DNA of 64,000 nucleotides from the NCBI RefSeq assembly GCF_001955695.1, contig NZ_CP019236.1:5642001-5706000 (forward strand), in the 5' to 3' direction. Of this stretch, positions 1-8,711 are shown one piece after another (position 1 is the stretch's first letter; the number at the start of each line of letters is the position of its first letter). The notes under the pieces are model-generated. The model was not told the DNA's origin. It saw nothing but the letters and a program-made list of their open reading frames with translations, and did no database searches. Both the position numbers and the translations under genes were made by a program. This DNA comes from Rhodoferax koreense (GTDB taxonomy: Bacteria; Pseudomonadota; Gammaproteobacteria; Burkholderiales; Burkholderiaceae_C).

Positions 1-33
1 GGTGGCCTGTTCCAGCGCACCGTCGCGGCCTGA
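1..33 (+). CDS. dprA: DprA C-terminal end (partial)
   Basis: Only the last ten codons are in the window, reading GLFQRTVAA before a TGA stop. This matches the usual C-terminus of DprA/Smf, the protein that loads RecA on incoming single-stranded DNA during transformation. The order dprA then smg is common in betaproteobacteria, and that context supports the call more than the short peptide itself does. Confidence 0.55.
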   Translation, partial: GGLFQRTVAA

Positions 34-61
34 CAACGCGAGTCTCACCGTACGCCACCAC

Positions 62-92
62 TTGTGGGGTGGCATTCGTTCTGCGCTATATT
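62..92 (+). promoter_or_regulatory. Putative smg promoter, -10 next to start codon
   Basis: A -10-like TATATT lies at 87-92 and a weak -35-like TTGTGG at 62-67. Only six bases separate the -10 from the smg ATG, so transcription would begin at or beside the start codon. No Shine-Dalgarno is visible. Confidence 0.4.
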
Positions 93-98
93 GAAGCC

Positions 99-605
99 AT
101 GTTTGAAGTGCTTGTTTTCGTGTACGAGAACTATTGGCGAGGCGATGCCTGCCCCGAGCCGCAACATCTCGGGCGCAAGTTGAGCGCGGCCGGTTTTGAA
201 AGCGACGAGATCGCGCAGGCGCTGACCTGGCTGGCCGGCCTCAATTCGGCCACGCTCAGCACCGGCATGATCCATGTGCCGGCTGAGATCGCGCTGGAAA
301 CGGCAGCCGCGTCGCCGCCGCTGGCACCCGCGGCCGACAGCTTGCGCATTTACTCGGTCGCGGAGCAGGACCACCTGGGCGCCGACTGCCTGGGCTTCGT
401 CAGTTTCCTCGAAGCGGCGGGTGTGCTGCCGCCGCACATGCGCGAGATCACCCTGGATCGCGCCATGGCCACGGGAGGCGATCCGATCACGCTCGACGAA
501 TTGAAGATCATCGTGCTGATGGTCTACTGGAGCTTCGGCGAAGAGCCGGATGCGTTGATCCTCGACGAACTCTGCGACGACACGGAAGGCCGCCTCGCCC
601 ACTGA
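99..605 (+). CDS. smg: Smg family protein (DUF494)
   Basis: A 168-residue Smg/DUF494 protein beginning MFEVLVFVYENYW, the conserved start of the family. The function is unknown; smg is widely found next to dprA. An upstream in-frame GTG at 69 would add ten residues, but the conserved N-terminus and the -10 hexamer just upstream favour ATG 99. The protein is acidic near its end and has no signal peptide or membrane segment. The topA gene that often follows dprA-smg is absent; a convergent DUF1631 gene follows instead, six bases after the stop. Confidence 0.85.
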   Translation: MFEVLVFVYENYWRGDACPEPQHLGRKLSAAGFESDEIAQALTWLAGLNSATLSTGMIHVPAEIALETAAASPPLAPAADSLRIYSVAEQDHLGADCLGFVSFLEAAGVLPPHMREITLDRAMATGGDPITLDELKIIVLMVYWSFGEEPDALILDELCDDTEGRLAH

Positions 606-611
606 AAAAGC

Positions 612-2972
612 TCAGTTCAGCAGGCGTTCCGGATTCGCATCGAGCTTGGCCAGCGCATCGCGCGTGGCCCGCAGCGTCAGCGCCTCTTCTTCCTGCGGGA
701 CGAGCAGGCCCGCCTGCAGATACGCCGCCAACCGACGCGCCTGGATGAGATAGCTGCGTCCGTCCATCGAAGCAAAAAGATGCAGCTGCTTGCGGTCACT
801 GCGCCAGGCGAACTGCACCTGGTTGATGCGGTTGCTGTGGTCGAGCATGAACCAATGGCCAAGTTCGAGTTCCTGTGCCCAGGCCAGCATGGCTTCGGTA
901 GGCTTGGAGCCGCCATCGGCAATCACTTCGATCGAAGACGCGTCGATGCCGAGCATCATCTCGATGTTTTCGTTGTCCAGCGGCAGGTCGCCCATGCTGT
1001 CGTCGCTGACGAAATCCTCCAGATTGGCCAGCCGCGCGGCCATGGACTCGATGCGCGCCTGCGGGATCGCCTCGGTCTTGGACATGAAGGCGTCGGCCAG
1101 CGTGTCGCTGATGCGCTTGATGTGGGCTTCCTGCACCGTGGATTCCAGGCTCAGCAGCGTCATGCCCTGGCGCAGGCGCTGCAGCAGCAGGGGCAAGTTC
1201 TGGATCACGCGCGCGCGTTCGGCACGGTTGGGCTTGGCGCTTGCGGCCCACACCAGTTCGGACGCGGCCTTCTTGAGCGCGATGGTTTCCTCGTGCTGCG
1301 GGCCGTTGCGCACTGCGGCCATGGCCAGCACCTCGGCCCAGACCTTGAACAGGAATTCGCGGATGTCTTCGCGCACCGGCAGTTCCTTGAGCATGTTGCG
1401 CAGCTCGATGGTGTACTGGATGGCCAGCGTCTCCTTCTGCTCGACCTGTTGCGCCAGCGTGGCCACACGCAGCGTGCTGCCTTTTTCGGTGAGGTACTTG
1501 GAGAGGAACTGTTGGAATTCGTCGTAGACCAGCTGGAACACGCGTCGCCCGGTCTCCGGATACTGCTCGATCACCTGCACCACGCGCTTGATCTCGGTTT
1601 CGAGCGCGCTGCCGTTGATGGCGCTGGCGTCGAAGCCCATCACGCACGAGCCCATGCGGTCGATGAGCTGGCGCGCTGGGTGGTTCAGCGTGCCGAAGAA
1701 TTCCGGTTCGGCCAGCGCCACGCGCAAGACGGGCAACTGCAACCGTGCGAACCAGACCCGCACCGAAGGTGGAATGCGCTCTTCGGCCAGGATGCTCTGG
1801 AACATCAGCGCCACGACTTCGATCGTGGCCTTTTCCGCGGTGGTGGCCGCGGCTTTCTTCAACTGGTTGGACCGCTCGCGCAAGTGGCCTGCGACCTGCG
1901 AAACCTCCATGCGGCCATAGTCGAGCGCGCCTGTACCGGGCACGCTGCCATACAGCGGATCGGTATCGCCACCGTCCTGCTTGCGCGCGATCGCCCGCGC
2001 CAGCGTGGGCGAGATCGGCTGCTGCACGGTCTTGTCGAAATCGCTGATGTGGTCGGTCAGCACCCGCTTCAGGTGCACCATCACACCCTGGGCGCGGCGG
2101 CGCGCACGCGCCAGCGGTGACGCCACGGTCATCATGCGCGTCTCTTCGGCAGCCGAGGCAGCGCTGCGCATCGGGCCGTTCTGCGTTGGTGCGCCGCGCG
2201 GACCTGCGCCGCCACCCATGGCACCGGTCGGCATGCGACCGCTCGGGGCCCAGCCGGAGGGCTCGAATCCGCTCGCGCCGCCCTCGTTGAAGGCCCGCAT
2301 GGCGGCGCCGGCCGGCGACGAACCGCCGTCGGTGCGACGTACCCGCGAGCGCAGATCGGTCGAAGGCGTGATGCCGTTCTGGGTCAGGAAGGTATTGACG
2401 GTCTTGTAGGCTTCGAGAAACCGCGTCGCCAGTTCACGTTGCAGCACGTCGGAAACCAAGGCCAGCGCGCCACGCGAAAGGCCGGCGGCGGCCCATTGCT
2501 CCACCAGGGTCAACATCAGGACCTCGGGCCGGATGACATCGGAAGTGGAGACTTCCTCCGTGCCTTCGAGTTGCTGCAGCCGCGCGCCGAGATCGGCCAA
2601 CTCTTCGGCCGAGCGGTCTGCGATCACCTGACCCAGGCGCGAGGCGATGATCTTGTTCTCCACCACATCGTCGCCCATGAGCTCGAAGGTGCTGGCCGTC
2701 TGCCGCGCAGGGGCCGCAGGGACGTGCAGCAGTTTCTGCCAGGCCGCGAGCGTGGCGGTTTCCCAGGCGACACCGCGTTGCTGGTAGGCCGTCCAGATGT
2801 CGCGGCGCTCCTGCATTTCGCGCGCGGTGCGTACTTCGTCCACCAGCACCGCCAGACGCTCCCGCACGGCCAGCCGCCCCGCAGCCAGGGCATCACTCGC
2901 CAGCGCGACGAAGTTTTCTCGGGCTTTCTGGGCTAACGATCGGTGGTAGGAGCTGGACGTGCTGGTTGCCAT
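612..2972 (-). CDS. DUF1631 family protein
   Basis: A 786-residue protein matching the DUF1631 family, long, mostly helical, cytoplasmic proteins of beta- and gammaproteobacteria whose role is unknown (some databases mislabel them thymidine phosphorylase). The N-terminal 190 residues and the C-terminal 450 residues look globular. Between about residues 210 and 290 is a low-complexity Gly/Pro/Ala linker. No signal peptide or membrane helix is seen. Its ATG lies 15 bases after the secF stop on the same strand, so it may be the last gene of the yajC-secD-secF transcript. No clear Shine-Dalgarno precedes it. Confidence 0.8.
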   Translation of the reverse strand: MATSTSSSYHRSLAQKARENFVALASDALAAGRLAVRERLAVLVDEVRTAREMQERRDIWTAYQQRGVAWETATLAAWQKLLHVPAAPARQTASTFELMGDDVVENKIIASRLGQVIADRSAEELADLGARLQQLEGTEEVSTSDVIRPEVLMLTLVEQWAAAGLSRGALALVSDVLQRELATRFLEAYKTVNTFLTQNGITPSTDLRSRVRRTDGGSSPAGAAMRAFNEGGASGFEPSGWAPSGRMPTGAMGGGAGPRGAPTQNGPMRSAASAAEETRMMTVASPLARARRRAQGVMVHLKRVLTDHISDFDKTVQQPISPTLARAIARKQDGGDTDPLYGSVPGTGALDYGRMEVSQVAGHLRERSNQLKKAAATTAEKATIEVVALMFQSILAEERIPPSVRVWFARLQLPVLRVALAEPEFFGTLNHPARQLIDRMGSCVMGFDASAINGSALETEIKRVVQVIEQYPETGRRVFQLVYDEFQQFLSKYLTEKGSTLRVATLAQQVEQKETLAIQYTIELRNMLKELPVREDIREFLFKVWAEVLAMAAVRNGPQHEETIALKKAASELVWAASAKPNRAERARVIQNLPLLLQRLRQGMTLLSLESTVQEAHIKRISDTLADAFMSKTEAIPQARIESMAARLANLEDFVSDDSMGDLPLDNENIEMMLGIDASSIEVIADGGSKPTEAMLAWAQELELGHWFMLDHSNRINQVQFAWRSDRKQLHLFASMDGRSYLIQARRLAAYLQAGLLVPQEEEALTLRATRDALAKLDANPERLLN

Positions 2973-2987
2973 GTTCTCGAGCGCAGG

Positions 2988-3944
2988 TCAGACGGTGGCA
3001 CCTGCATTGGGATCGTTGGGGTCTTCTTCTTTTTTGGCCGAGGATGACTTGACAAGGTCTTCGCGCTTGATGCCCAGCCACATGGCGATGGCAGCTGCCA
3101 CGAAGACCGACGAATAGATGCCGAAACAGATGCCGATGGTAAGTGCCAGCGCAAAGTAATGCAGTGTCGGACCTCCGAAAAGGAACATCGACAAAACCAT
3201 GATCTGGGTTGATCCATGCGTAATGATAGTGCGGCTGATGGTGGAGGTGATGGCGTTGTCGATCACCTGGACCGTGTTCATCTTGCGGTAGCGCCTGAAA
3301 TTCTCGCGGATCCGGTCGAAGATGACCACGGATTCGTTCACCGAATAGCCCAGAACGGCGAGCACGGCGGCCAGTACCGGCAGCGAGAACTCCCATTGGA
3401 AAAACGCGAAAAAGCCCAGGATGATCACCACGTCGTGCAGGTTGGCGATGATCGCCGCCACGGCGTATTTCCATTCGAAACGTATCGCGAGGTAAAGGAT
3501 GATGCCGCCGACCACGAAGGCCAGCGCCTTGAGCCCGTCCACGGTGAGTTCGTCGCCGACCTGCGGCCCGACGAATTCGGTGCGTCGCAAGCCCACCGAC
3601 GCGTCCTCGGTCTTCAGCGCGCCGATGACCTTCTCGCTCTGCTGTGCCGAACTCACCCCCTTGATGGCCGGCATGCGGATCAGCACGTCGCGCGAGGTGC
3701 CGAAGTTCTGCACCTGCACGTCGTTGTAGCCCAGTCCGGCCACGAGCTTGCGCACCTTGTCCAGGTCGGCCGGCTGCGAATAGGTCACTTCCATCAGCGT
3801 GCCGCCGGTGAATTCGACCGACAGGTGCAGTCCGCGCGAGAACAGGAAGAACACCGCCGCGAAGAACGTGGCGAAAGAGATCACGTTGAATACCAGCGCA
3901 TGCCGCATGAACGGGATGTCGCGGCGGATCTTGAAAAACTCCAT
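2988..3944 (-). CDS. secF: Protein translocase subunit SecF
   Basis: A 318-residue SecF, the inner-membrane partner of SecD; the pair uses proton motive force to help pull proteins across during Sec export. It starts MEFFKIRRDIPFM and has an N-terminal membrane segment, the periplasmic domain with SVEFTGGTLMEV, then five more membrane segments including the GYSVNESVVIFDRIRE motif typical of SecF. The length is normal. AAAGGAA lies just before the ATG. It follows secD by about 100 bases on the minus strand. Confidence 0.97.
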   Translation of the reverse strand: MEFFKIRRDIPFMRHALVFNVISFATFFAAVFFLFSRGLHLSVEFTGGTLMEVTYSQPADLDKVRKLVAGLGYNDVQVQNFGTSRDVLIRMPAIKGVSSAQQSEKVIGALKTEDASVGLRRTEFVGPQVGDELTVDGLKALAFVVGGIILYLAIRFEWKYAVAAIIANLHDVVIILGFFAFFQWEFSLPVLAAVLAVLGYSVNESVVIFDRIRENFRRYRKMNTVQVIDNAITSTISRTIITHGSTQIMVLSMFLFGGPTLHYFALALTIGICFGIYSSVFVAAAIAMWLGIKREDLVKSSSAKKEEDPNDPNAGATV

Positions 3945-4048
3945 GGAGGTTCCTTTGGGGGCAGTCGGAGCGGTGGCGCCTTGAAGCGCCGATCAGCTGG
4001 ACCGTGCTGCCCGTTGCATAGGTGGATGGTGCTTGGTGGCGGCCGGTC

Positions 4049-5929
4049 TCAAGCCTTGGCTTCGGCGGCCTGGGCGTCGGGGCGCCACACGGTGCCGATG
4101 GAAACCGTCTTGAGCTTCTTCTTGCGGCCGTACCAAAGGTTCACCAGGCCGCGCGAGAAGAACACCGCCGAGAACATGCTCGTGGCGATGCCCAGGCAAT
4201 GCACCACCGCGAAGCCACGCACCGGGCCGGAGCCGAAGGCCAGCAAGGCCACACCCGCGATCAGGCTGGTCACGTTGGAGTCGAGGATGGTGGCCCAGGC
4301 GCGGTCGTAGCCAGCGTGGATCGCGCCCTGGGGCGACGCCCCGGCGCGCAGTTCCTCGCGCACACGCTCGTTGATGAGCACGTTGGCATCGATGGCCATG
4401 CCCAGCACCAGGGCCATGGCGGCCATGCCGGGCAGGGTCAGCGTCGCCTGCAGCATCGACAGCACCGCCACCAGCATCAGCAGGTTGACCGCCAGCGCAA
4501 TGCTGGAGAACACGCCGAACAGCATGTAGTAGCAGCACATGAAGATGGCCACCGCAACGAAGCCCCAGGTCACGCTGTGGAAACCCTTGGAGATGTTTTC
4601 CGCGCCCAGGCTCGGGCCGATGGTGCGCTCCTCGATGATCTCCATCGGCGCGGCCAGCGAACCGGCGCGCAGCAGCAGCGAGGTGTCGTTGGCTTCCTGG
4701 GTCGTCATGCGGCCCGAGATCTGCACCCGTCCGCCCGAGATCTCGCTGCGGATCACCGGCGCGGTGACCACTTCACCCTTGCCCTTCTCGAACAGGATGA
4801 TGGCCATGCGCTTGTTGATGTTCTCGCGCGTCACGTCCTTGAAGATGCGCGCACCCTTGGCGTCGAGCGTCAGGTTGACGGTCGGCTCCTGGGTCTGGCT
4901 CTCGAAGCCGGGCTGCGCATCGGTGAGGTTTTCGCCGGTGAGGATCACCTGCTTCTTCACGATCACGCCCTGGCCGCTGCGGTCCAGGTAACGCTCGTCG
5001 CCGAAGGGCACGGCGCCGCTGCCGTTCTCGGCCGAGCGGGCTTCGGTGCTCTCGTCGACCAGCCGGACTTCCAGCGTGGCAGTGCGGCCGAGGATGTCCT
5101 TGGCTTTGGCGGTGTCCTGCACGCCGGGCAACTGCACGACGATGCGGTCCAGGCCCTGCTGCTGGATCACCGGCTCGGCCACGCCGAGTTCGTTGATGCG
5201 GTTGTGCAGCGTCGTGATGTTCTGCTTCAGTGCCTGGTCCTGCACGCGGCGTGCGGCCTCGGGCTTGATGGTGGCAACGAGTTTGTATTCGGTACCGTCG
5301 GGCGCATCCGTGCTCTGAAGGTCGGGGAACTGGTCCTGCAGCACAGCCTTGGCCGCGGCCAGGGTTTCCGCATCGCGCAGCCGCACCTCGATGGTCTGGC
5401 CGTTGCGGTTGATGCCGCCGTGGCGCACGTTCTTCTCGCGCAGGCTGCTGCGCAGGTCGCCGGCCAGGGACTCGGCCCTCTTGGTCAGCGCGGCCTGCAT
5501 GTCCACCTGGAGCATGAAGTGCACGCCGCCGCGCAGGTCCAGGCCGAGGTACATCGGGCCGGCATGCAGCGCGGTGAGCCAGGCCGGCGAACGCGACAGC
5601 AGGTTCAACGCCACCACGTAGCCGGGGTTGGCCGGATCGGGGATCAGCGCCTTTTCAATCGCGTCCTTGGCCTTGAGCTGGGTATCGGTCGAGTCAAAAC
5701 GCGCCTTGACCGAGTTGGCGTCCAGGCCCACGAGTTCGGGCGTGAGGTTGGCGGCTTTGAGCGCCTCCTCGACACGCGCCTGTGTGGTGGCGTCGATCTT
5801 CACGCTGGCGCGCGCGGCAGACACCTGCACGGCTGGCGATTCCCCAAAAAAATTCGGCAGGGTGTAGATGGCCCCCACCAGCAGCGCGACCAGGATGATC
5901 GCGTACTTCCATGCCGGATAACGGTTCAT
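4049..5929 (-). CDS. secD: Protein translocase subunit SecD
   Basis: A 626-residue SecD with one N-terminal membrane helix (WKYAIILVALLVGAIYTL), the large periplasmic P1 region including the YLGLDLRGGVHF motif, and five C-terminal membrane helices with GMAIDANVLINERVREE. It works with SecF and YajC at the SecYEG channel. Length and motifs are standard. It lies downstream of yajC (about 50 bases) and upstream of secF, the usual order; queA/tgt, often next to these genes, are not in the window. Confidence 0.97.
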   Translation of the reverse strand: MNRYPAWKYAIILVALLVGAIYTLPNFFGESPAVQVSAARASVKIDATTQARVEEALKAANLTPELVGLDANSVKARFDSTDTQLKAKDAIEKALIPDPANPGYVVALNLLSRSPAWLTALHAGPMYLGLDLRGGVHFMLQVDMQAALTKRAESLAGDLRSSLREKNVRHGGINRNGQTIEVRLRDAETLAAAKAVLQDQFPDLQSTDAPDGTEYKLVATIKPEAARRVQDQALKQNITTLHNRINELGVAEPVIQQQGLDRIVVQLPGVQDTAKAKDILGRTATLEVRLVDESTEARSAENGSGAVPFGDERYLDRSGQGVIVKKQVILTGENLTDAQPGFESQTQEPTVNLTLDAKGARIFKDVTRENINKRMAIILFEKGKGEVVTAPVIRSEISGGRVQISGRMTTQEANDTSLLLRAGSLAAPMEIIEERTIGPSLGAENISKGFHSVTWGFVAVAIFMCCYYMLFGVFSSIALAVNLLMLVAVLSMLQATLTLPGMAAMALVLGMAIDANVLINERVREELRAGASPQGAIHAGYDRAWATILDSNVTSLIAGVALLAFGSGPVRGFAVVHCLGIATSMFSAVFFSRGLVNLWYGRKKKLKTVSIGTVWRPDAQAAEAKA

Positions 5930-5979
5930 GATCGCGCTTGAGTTTCCAGTTGCAGAACGGCTGAATGCTAAGTAATGGC

Positions 5980-6312
5980 TTACTTGATCGTGCCCTTTGG
6001 CAGCACCTGGATCACGGCGCTGCGCTGCACCTGCACTTCGACGCCATTGGCGATTTCCAGGCTCAGGTAGCCATCGCCGAGCTTGCTGACCTTGCCCAGC
6101 AGGCCGCCCGCGGTCGCGATTTCGTCGCCCTTGGCCAGCGCTTCGATCATGGCGCGATGCTCCTTCTGCTTTTTCATCTGCGGACGGATCATCACGAAGT
6201 ACAGCACCACGAACATCAGCACCAGCGGCAGCATGCTCGTCAGCGAAGACATCATGTCGCCGGCGGGAGCGGCGGCGGGGGCGGTCTGGGCAAAGGCGGA
6301 AGAAATGAACAA
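5980..6312 (-). CDS. yajC: Preprotein translocase accessory protein YajC
   Basis: A 110-residue YajC, the small single-span membrane protein of the SecDF-YajC complex. The membrane helix (SMLPLVLMFVVLYFVMIRP) is followed by QMKKQKEH and the conserved GDEIATAGGLLGKV. The reading frame stays open to an ATG at 6423, but the protein fits the family from a TTG at 6312 (giving MFISSAFAQTAP), which has GGAG six bases upstream and lies downstream of a -10-like box at 6392-6397. The TTG start is therefore preferred. Confidence 0.93.
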   Translation of the reverse strand: MFISSAFAQTAPAAAPAGDMMSSLTSMLPLVLMFVVLYFVMIRPQMKKQKEHRAMIEALAKGDEIATAGGLLGKVSKLGDGYLSLEIANGVEVQVQRSAVIQVLPKGTIK

Positions 6313-6391
6313 GGCAGGCTCCACGGGAAAGTCAAAAAACGGACACGCAACCGGCGTGTGAAACACGGGCCGGCTGTGCAAAGTGGGCCCG

Positions 6392-6397
6392 ATTGTA
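6392..6397 (-). promoter_or_regulatory. Putative -10 box of the yajC-secD-secF operon
   Basis: TACAAT read on the minus strand, about 80 bases upstream of the TTG start of yajC. No good -35 is visible at 17 bp; a TTGTGT lies 22 bp away. The predicted start site is near 6385. Confidence 0.35.
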
Positions 6398-6507
6398 TGC
6401 GGCGCGGTGCGCCGGCCGTACACAAGCCCCTGGAAGACCTAAGGCGTGTACCTGGCCGATTCGGCCAACCACTGGCCGGATCCCGGCGCGCCCGTGCCGA
6501 CTTTTGT

Positions 6508-8610
6508 TCAGGCTTCGGAACCGGCGGCGCTCGCCACCCACTGCCGCACGCCGGGCAGCAGGGTTTCGACAGCGTCGAGCGACACCCGTTGCGATGCAGG
6601 GGCGAGAGCGGCCAGGCGGTTCAGTGCCTCGGCCGACAGGCGGCCGACCAAGCGGCTCAGTTCACTGAAGCGCAGGCCCTGGCGCACCAGGTGCGCAATA
6701 TAGGTATGTCGCAGCGTCTCGGCCGTGACTTCATGCGGCCTGACCAGATGGGCGTCGTGGGCGCTCGACGTGACCAGCGCCTCGATGTCCTCGGGCTGCA
6801 TTTCCGCCCCATCCGGCCCGGGAAACAACCAGGCGTCGGCCGATTTGTCGGCCTGCATCGCCTCCAGCCATGCCGCGGGCAGGGGCAACACACGCCTCGA
6901 ATCACCGGCCACCACCAGCGTGCCCGCAGCGAGGTCCACGTTCGCGGCCCGCAGCGTGGCGATCTCGGCCGGCCGCAAGCCGCACAGCAGGCAGGCCAGC
7001 AGCGGCTGATCCTGGGGCGCGGCCGCCGCCAGCAGCGCCTCGGCTTCGGTGGCATGGAGCTCCCTCGGCAGAGGCTGCGCCAGCAGCGGCAGATCGGTAG
7101 CTGCGTCGGCGGCTCCAAGGTCCCGGGCCAACAGGGGCGCGGCAGACGTGGCTGGCGCCAGGCGCGGGTCTGGATACGGCATCCAAGGCTGCGGCACCAA
7201 CACGGTCGACGGCGCCGCTGGCACCGCCTCGACGCGGTTGAAGAATTCCACGAACCACACGGCCAGGAAAGCCAGCACCAGCGACGCGGCCACGCCGATG
7301 GCCGCGTCCCGCGCATACAGCGGTCGCCAGGCGGACTCGGGCGTGGTCGCGCGCTCCAGCACCTGCACGCGCGGCCGGCGCGTGTTCTCGCTGGCCTCCA
7401 GGGCCATCAGCCGCTGCTGTGCGGCCTGGCGCAGTTTCTCCAGGCCGTCGAGTTCGTCCTGCATGGTCTTGAATTCCCCGAAGTTGCGGCTGAAGCTCTG
7501 CACCGACTGCCGATCCTCGGCGGCTTGCTGCTGCAATCGTTTGCTCGCAGCCCGCGCGCCGGCCAGTTCCTCGCGAGCGATGGCCAGCGCGTTCTGCAGG
7601 CTCTTGCCGCGTTCCGTCTCGATCTGCTGCTCCAGGCTGTCGATACGCATCTTCAGCGCCCGCGCGTCGGGGTCCATGCCCAGGTAGTTCGGCGTGAACT
7701 GGCGCTCGAGCGCACGCCATTCCTCGCGCCACTGCGACAGCCGCTGCTCCATGGAGGCCAGCGTCGGATTGTCCTTGGACAAGGGGGCGAGCCGGCCCTC
7801 GGCGGCCGCCTGTTCGATCGCGCGCAACCTGCCTTCAGCGGTGGCCTCGCGATCGTTGGCCGCGGCCAGCGAAGTGCCCATGCCCTTGAGGCGGGCCAGG
7901 ACCTGGTTTTCGTCGCGTTCGGCGGAAACGATGTCGGCCCGCAGCCGAAAGGCCTCGACCGCTTTCCTGCGTTCGGCGACCCGTGTATCCATCACCCGTG
8001 CTTCTTCGCGCGCGTCGGCGAGCAGACGGCGCGAGTCCTCTTCCCCGCCACGCACCTGTTCCTCGCGGTAGACGTCGATCACGGTGTTAACGAGGTCGGC
8101 CACCAGCAGGCGCTCCGGGCCATGGGCCTCGATCTGCGCCACGTTCGTGCCGACCAGCGGGTCGACCGTCAGCATCTGCTGCAGCATGGGCACGGGATCG
8201 GTTTCGTCCGCCGGACCAAGCTGGCGCCCACGCTCCTTCAGCCGCGCCGCCACTTTCTCAAGCAGCGGCCGGCTGGTGAACACCTGCATCTCGACCAGGA
8301 AGGCCTGGGTGTTGTCCTGCTGCGCGGCCGCATCGTTGACGGCCGAGCGTATCTGCGGCGTGACCTGGACCTTTGCCCCAGCCTGGTAGACGGCCGGGCG
8401 CGAAAACGTGTAGGCCAAGCTCAGCAGTGCACACACGAGGAATACGGCCGAGAACACGACCACACGGCGGCGCATGGCGCGGCTTCTCGGCGGCGGGCCG
8501 AAGCCGTCGTTCACATGGTCGCCACGGGATGGATCACGGCGGCTGGAGAGTCGCGGTTCTTGCACGGTAGCCCCCTGTCTTCTCGGCGCCACGGGTCGAA
8601 GCGACGCCAT
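6508..8610 (-). CDS. Wzz/GNVR polysaccharide co-polymerase fused to a degenerate tyrosine-recombinase-like domain
   Basis: A 700-residue inner-membrane protein. Residues 49-69 and about 435-457 are membrane helices; between them is a periplasmic region rich in coiled coil (about 180-410), as in Wzz/GumC/EpsB chain-length regulators. The second helix is followed by a Pro-rich linker and then, at about 517-665, a stretch resembling the catalytic domain of XerC/D-type recombinases: a box-I-like LLCGLRPAEIATLR (Arg546) and a box-II-like ETLRHTYIAHLVRQG (Arg634). The box-II His is Glu631, the GH motif reads GR, and no Tyr nucleophile is found, so it should not recombine DNA. In PCP-2a proteins this cytoplasmic place is taken by a tyrosine kinase. 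No polysaccharide genes are nearby. The start is uncertain: ATG 8610 or GTG 8514, neither with a strong ribosome site. Confidence 0.75.
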   Translation of the reverse strand: MASLRPVAPRRQGATVQEPRLSSRRDPSRGDHVNDGFGPPPRSRAMRRRVVVFSAVFLVCALLSLAYTFSRPAVYQAGAKVQVTPQIRSAVNDAAAQQDNTQAFLVEMQVFTSRPLLEKVAARLKERGRQLGPADETDPVPMLQQMLTVDPLVGTNVAQIEAHGPERLLVADLVNTVIDVYREEQVRGGEEDSRRLLADAREEARVMDTRVAERRKAVEAFRLRADIVSAERDENQVLARLKGMGTSLAAANDREATAEGRLRAIEQAAAEGRLAPLSKDNPTLASMEQRLSQWREEWRALERQFTPNYLGMDPDARALKMRIDSLEQQIETERGKSLQNALAIAREELAGARAASKRLQQQAAEDRQSVQSFSRNFGEFKTMQDELDGLEKLRQAAQQRLMALEASENTRRPRVQVLERATTPESAWRPLYARDAAIGVAASLVLAFLAVWFVEFFNRVEAVPAAPSTVLVPQPWMPYPDPRLAPATSAAPLLARDLGAADAATDLPLLAQPLPRELHATEAEALLAAAAPQDQPLLACLLCGLRPAEIATLRAANVDLAAGTLVVAGDSRRVLPLPAAWLEAMQADKSADAWLFPGPDGAEMQPEDIEALVTSSAHDAHLVRPHEVTAETLRHTYIAHLVRQGLRFSELSRLVGRLSAEALNRLAALAPASQRVSLDAVETLLPGVRQWVASAAGSEA

Positions 8611-8711
8611 CGGATGACTGGCTGGGCAAGCGGATTGCCCAGGAATGGCCTCGCACTATAAGCCGATGGCGCCGCGCGGTACAGGCGGCACCGCGCGACC
8701 CGCACTGCGCA

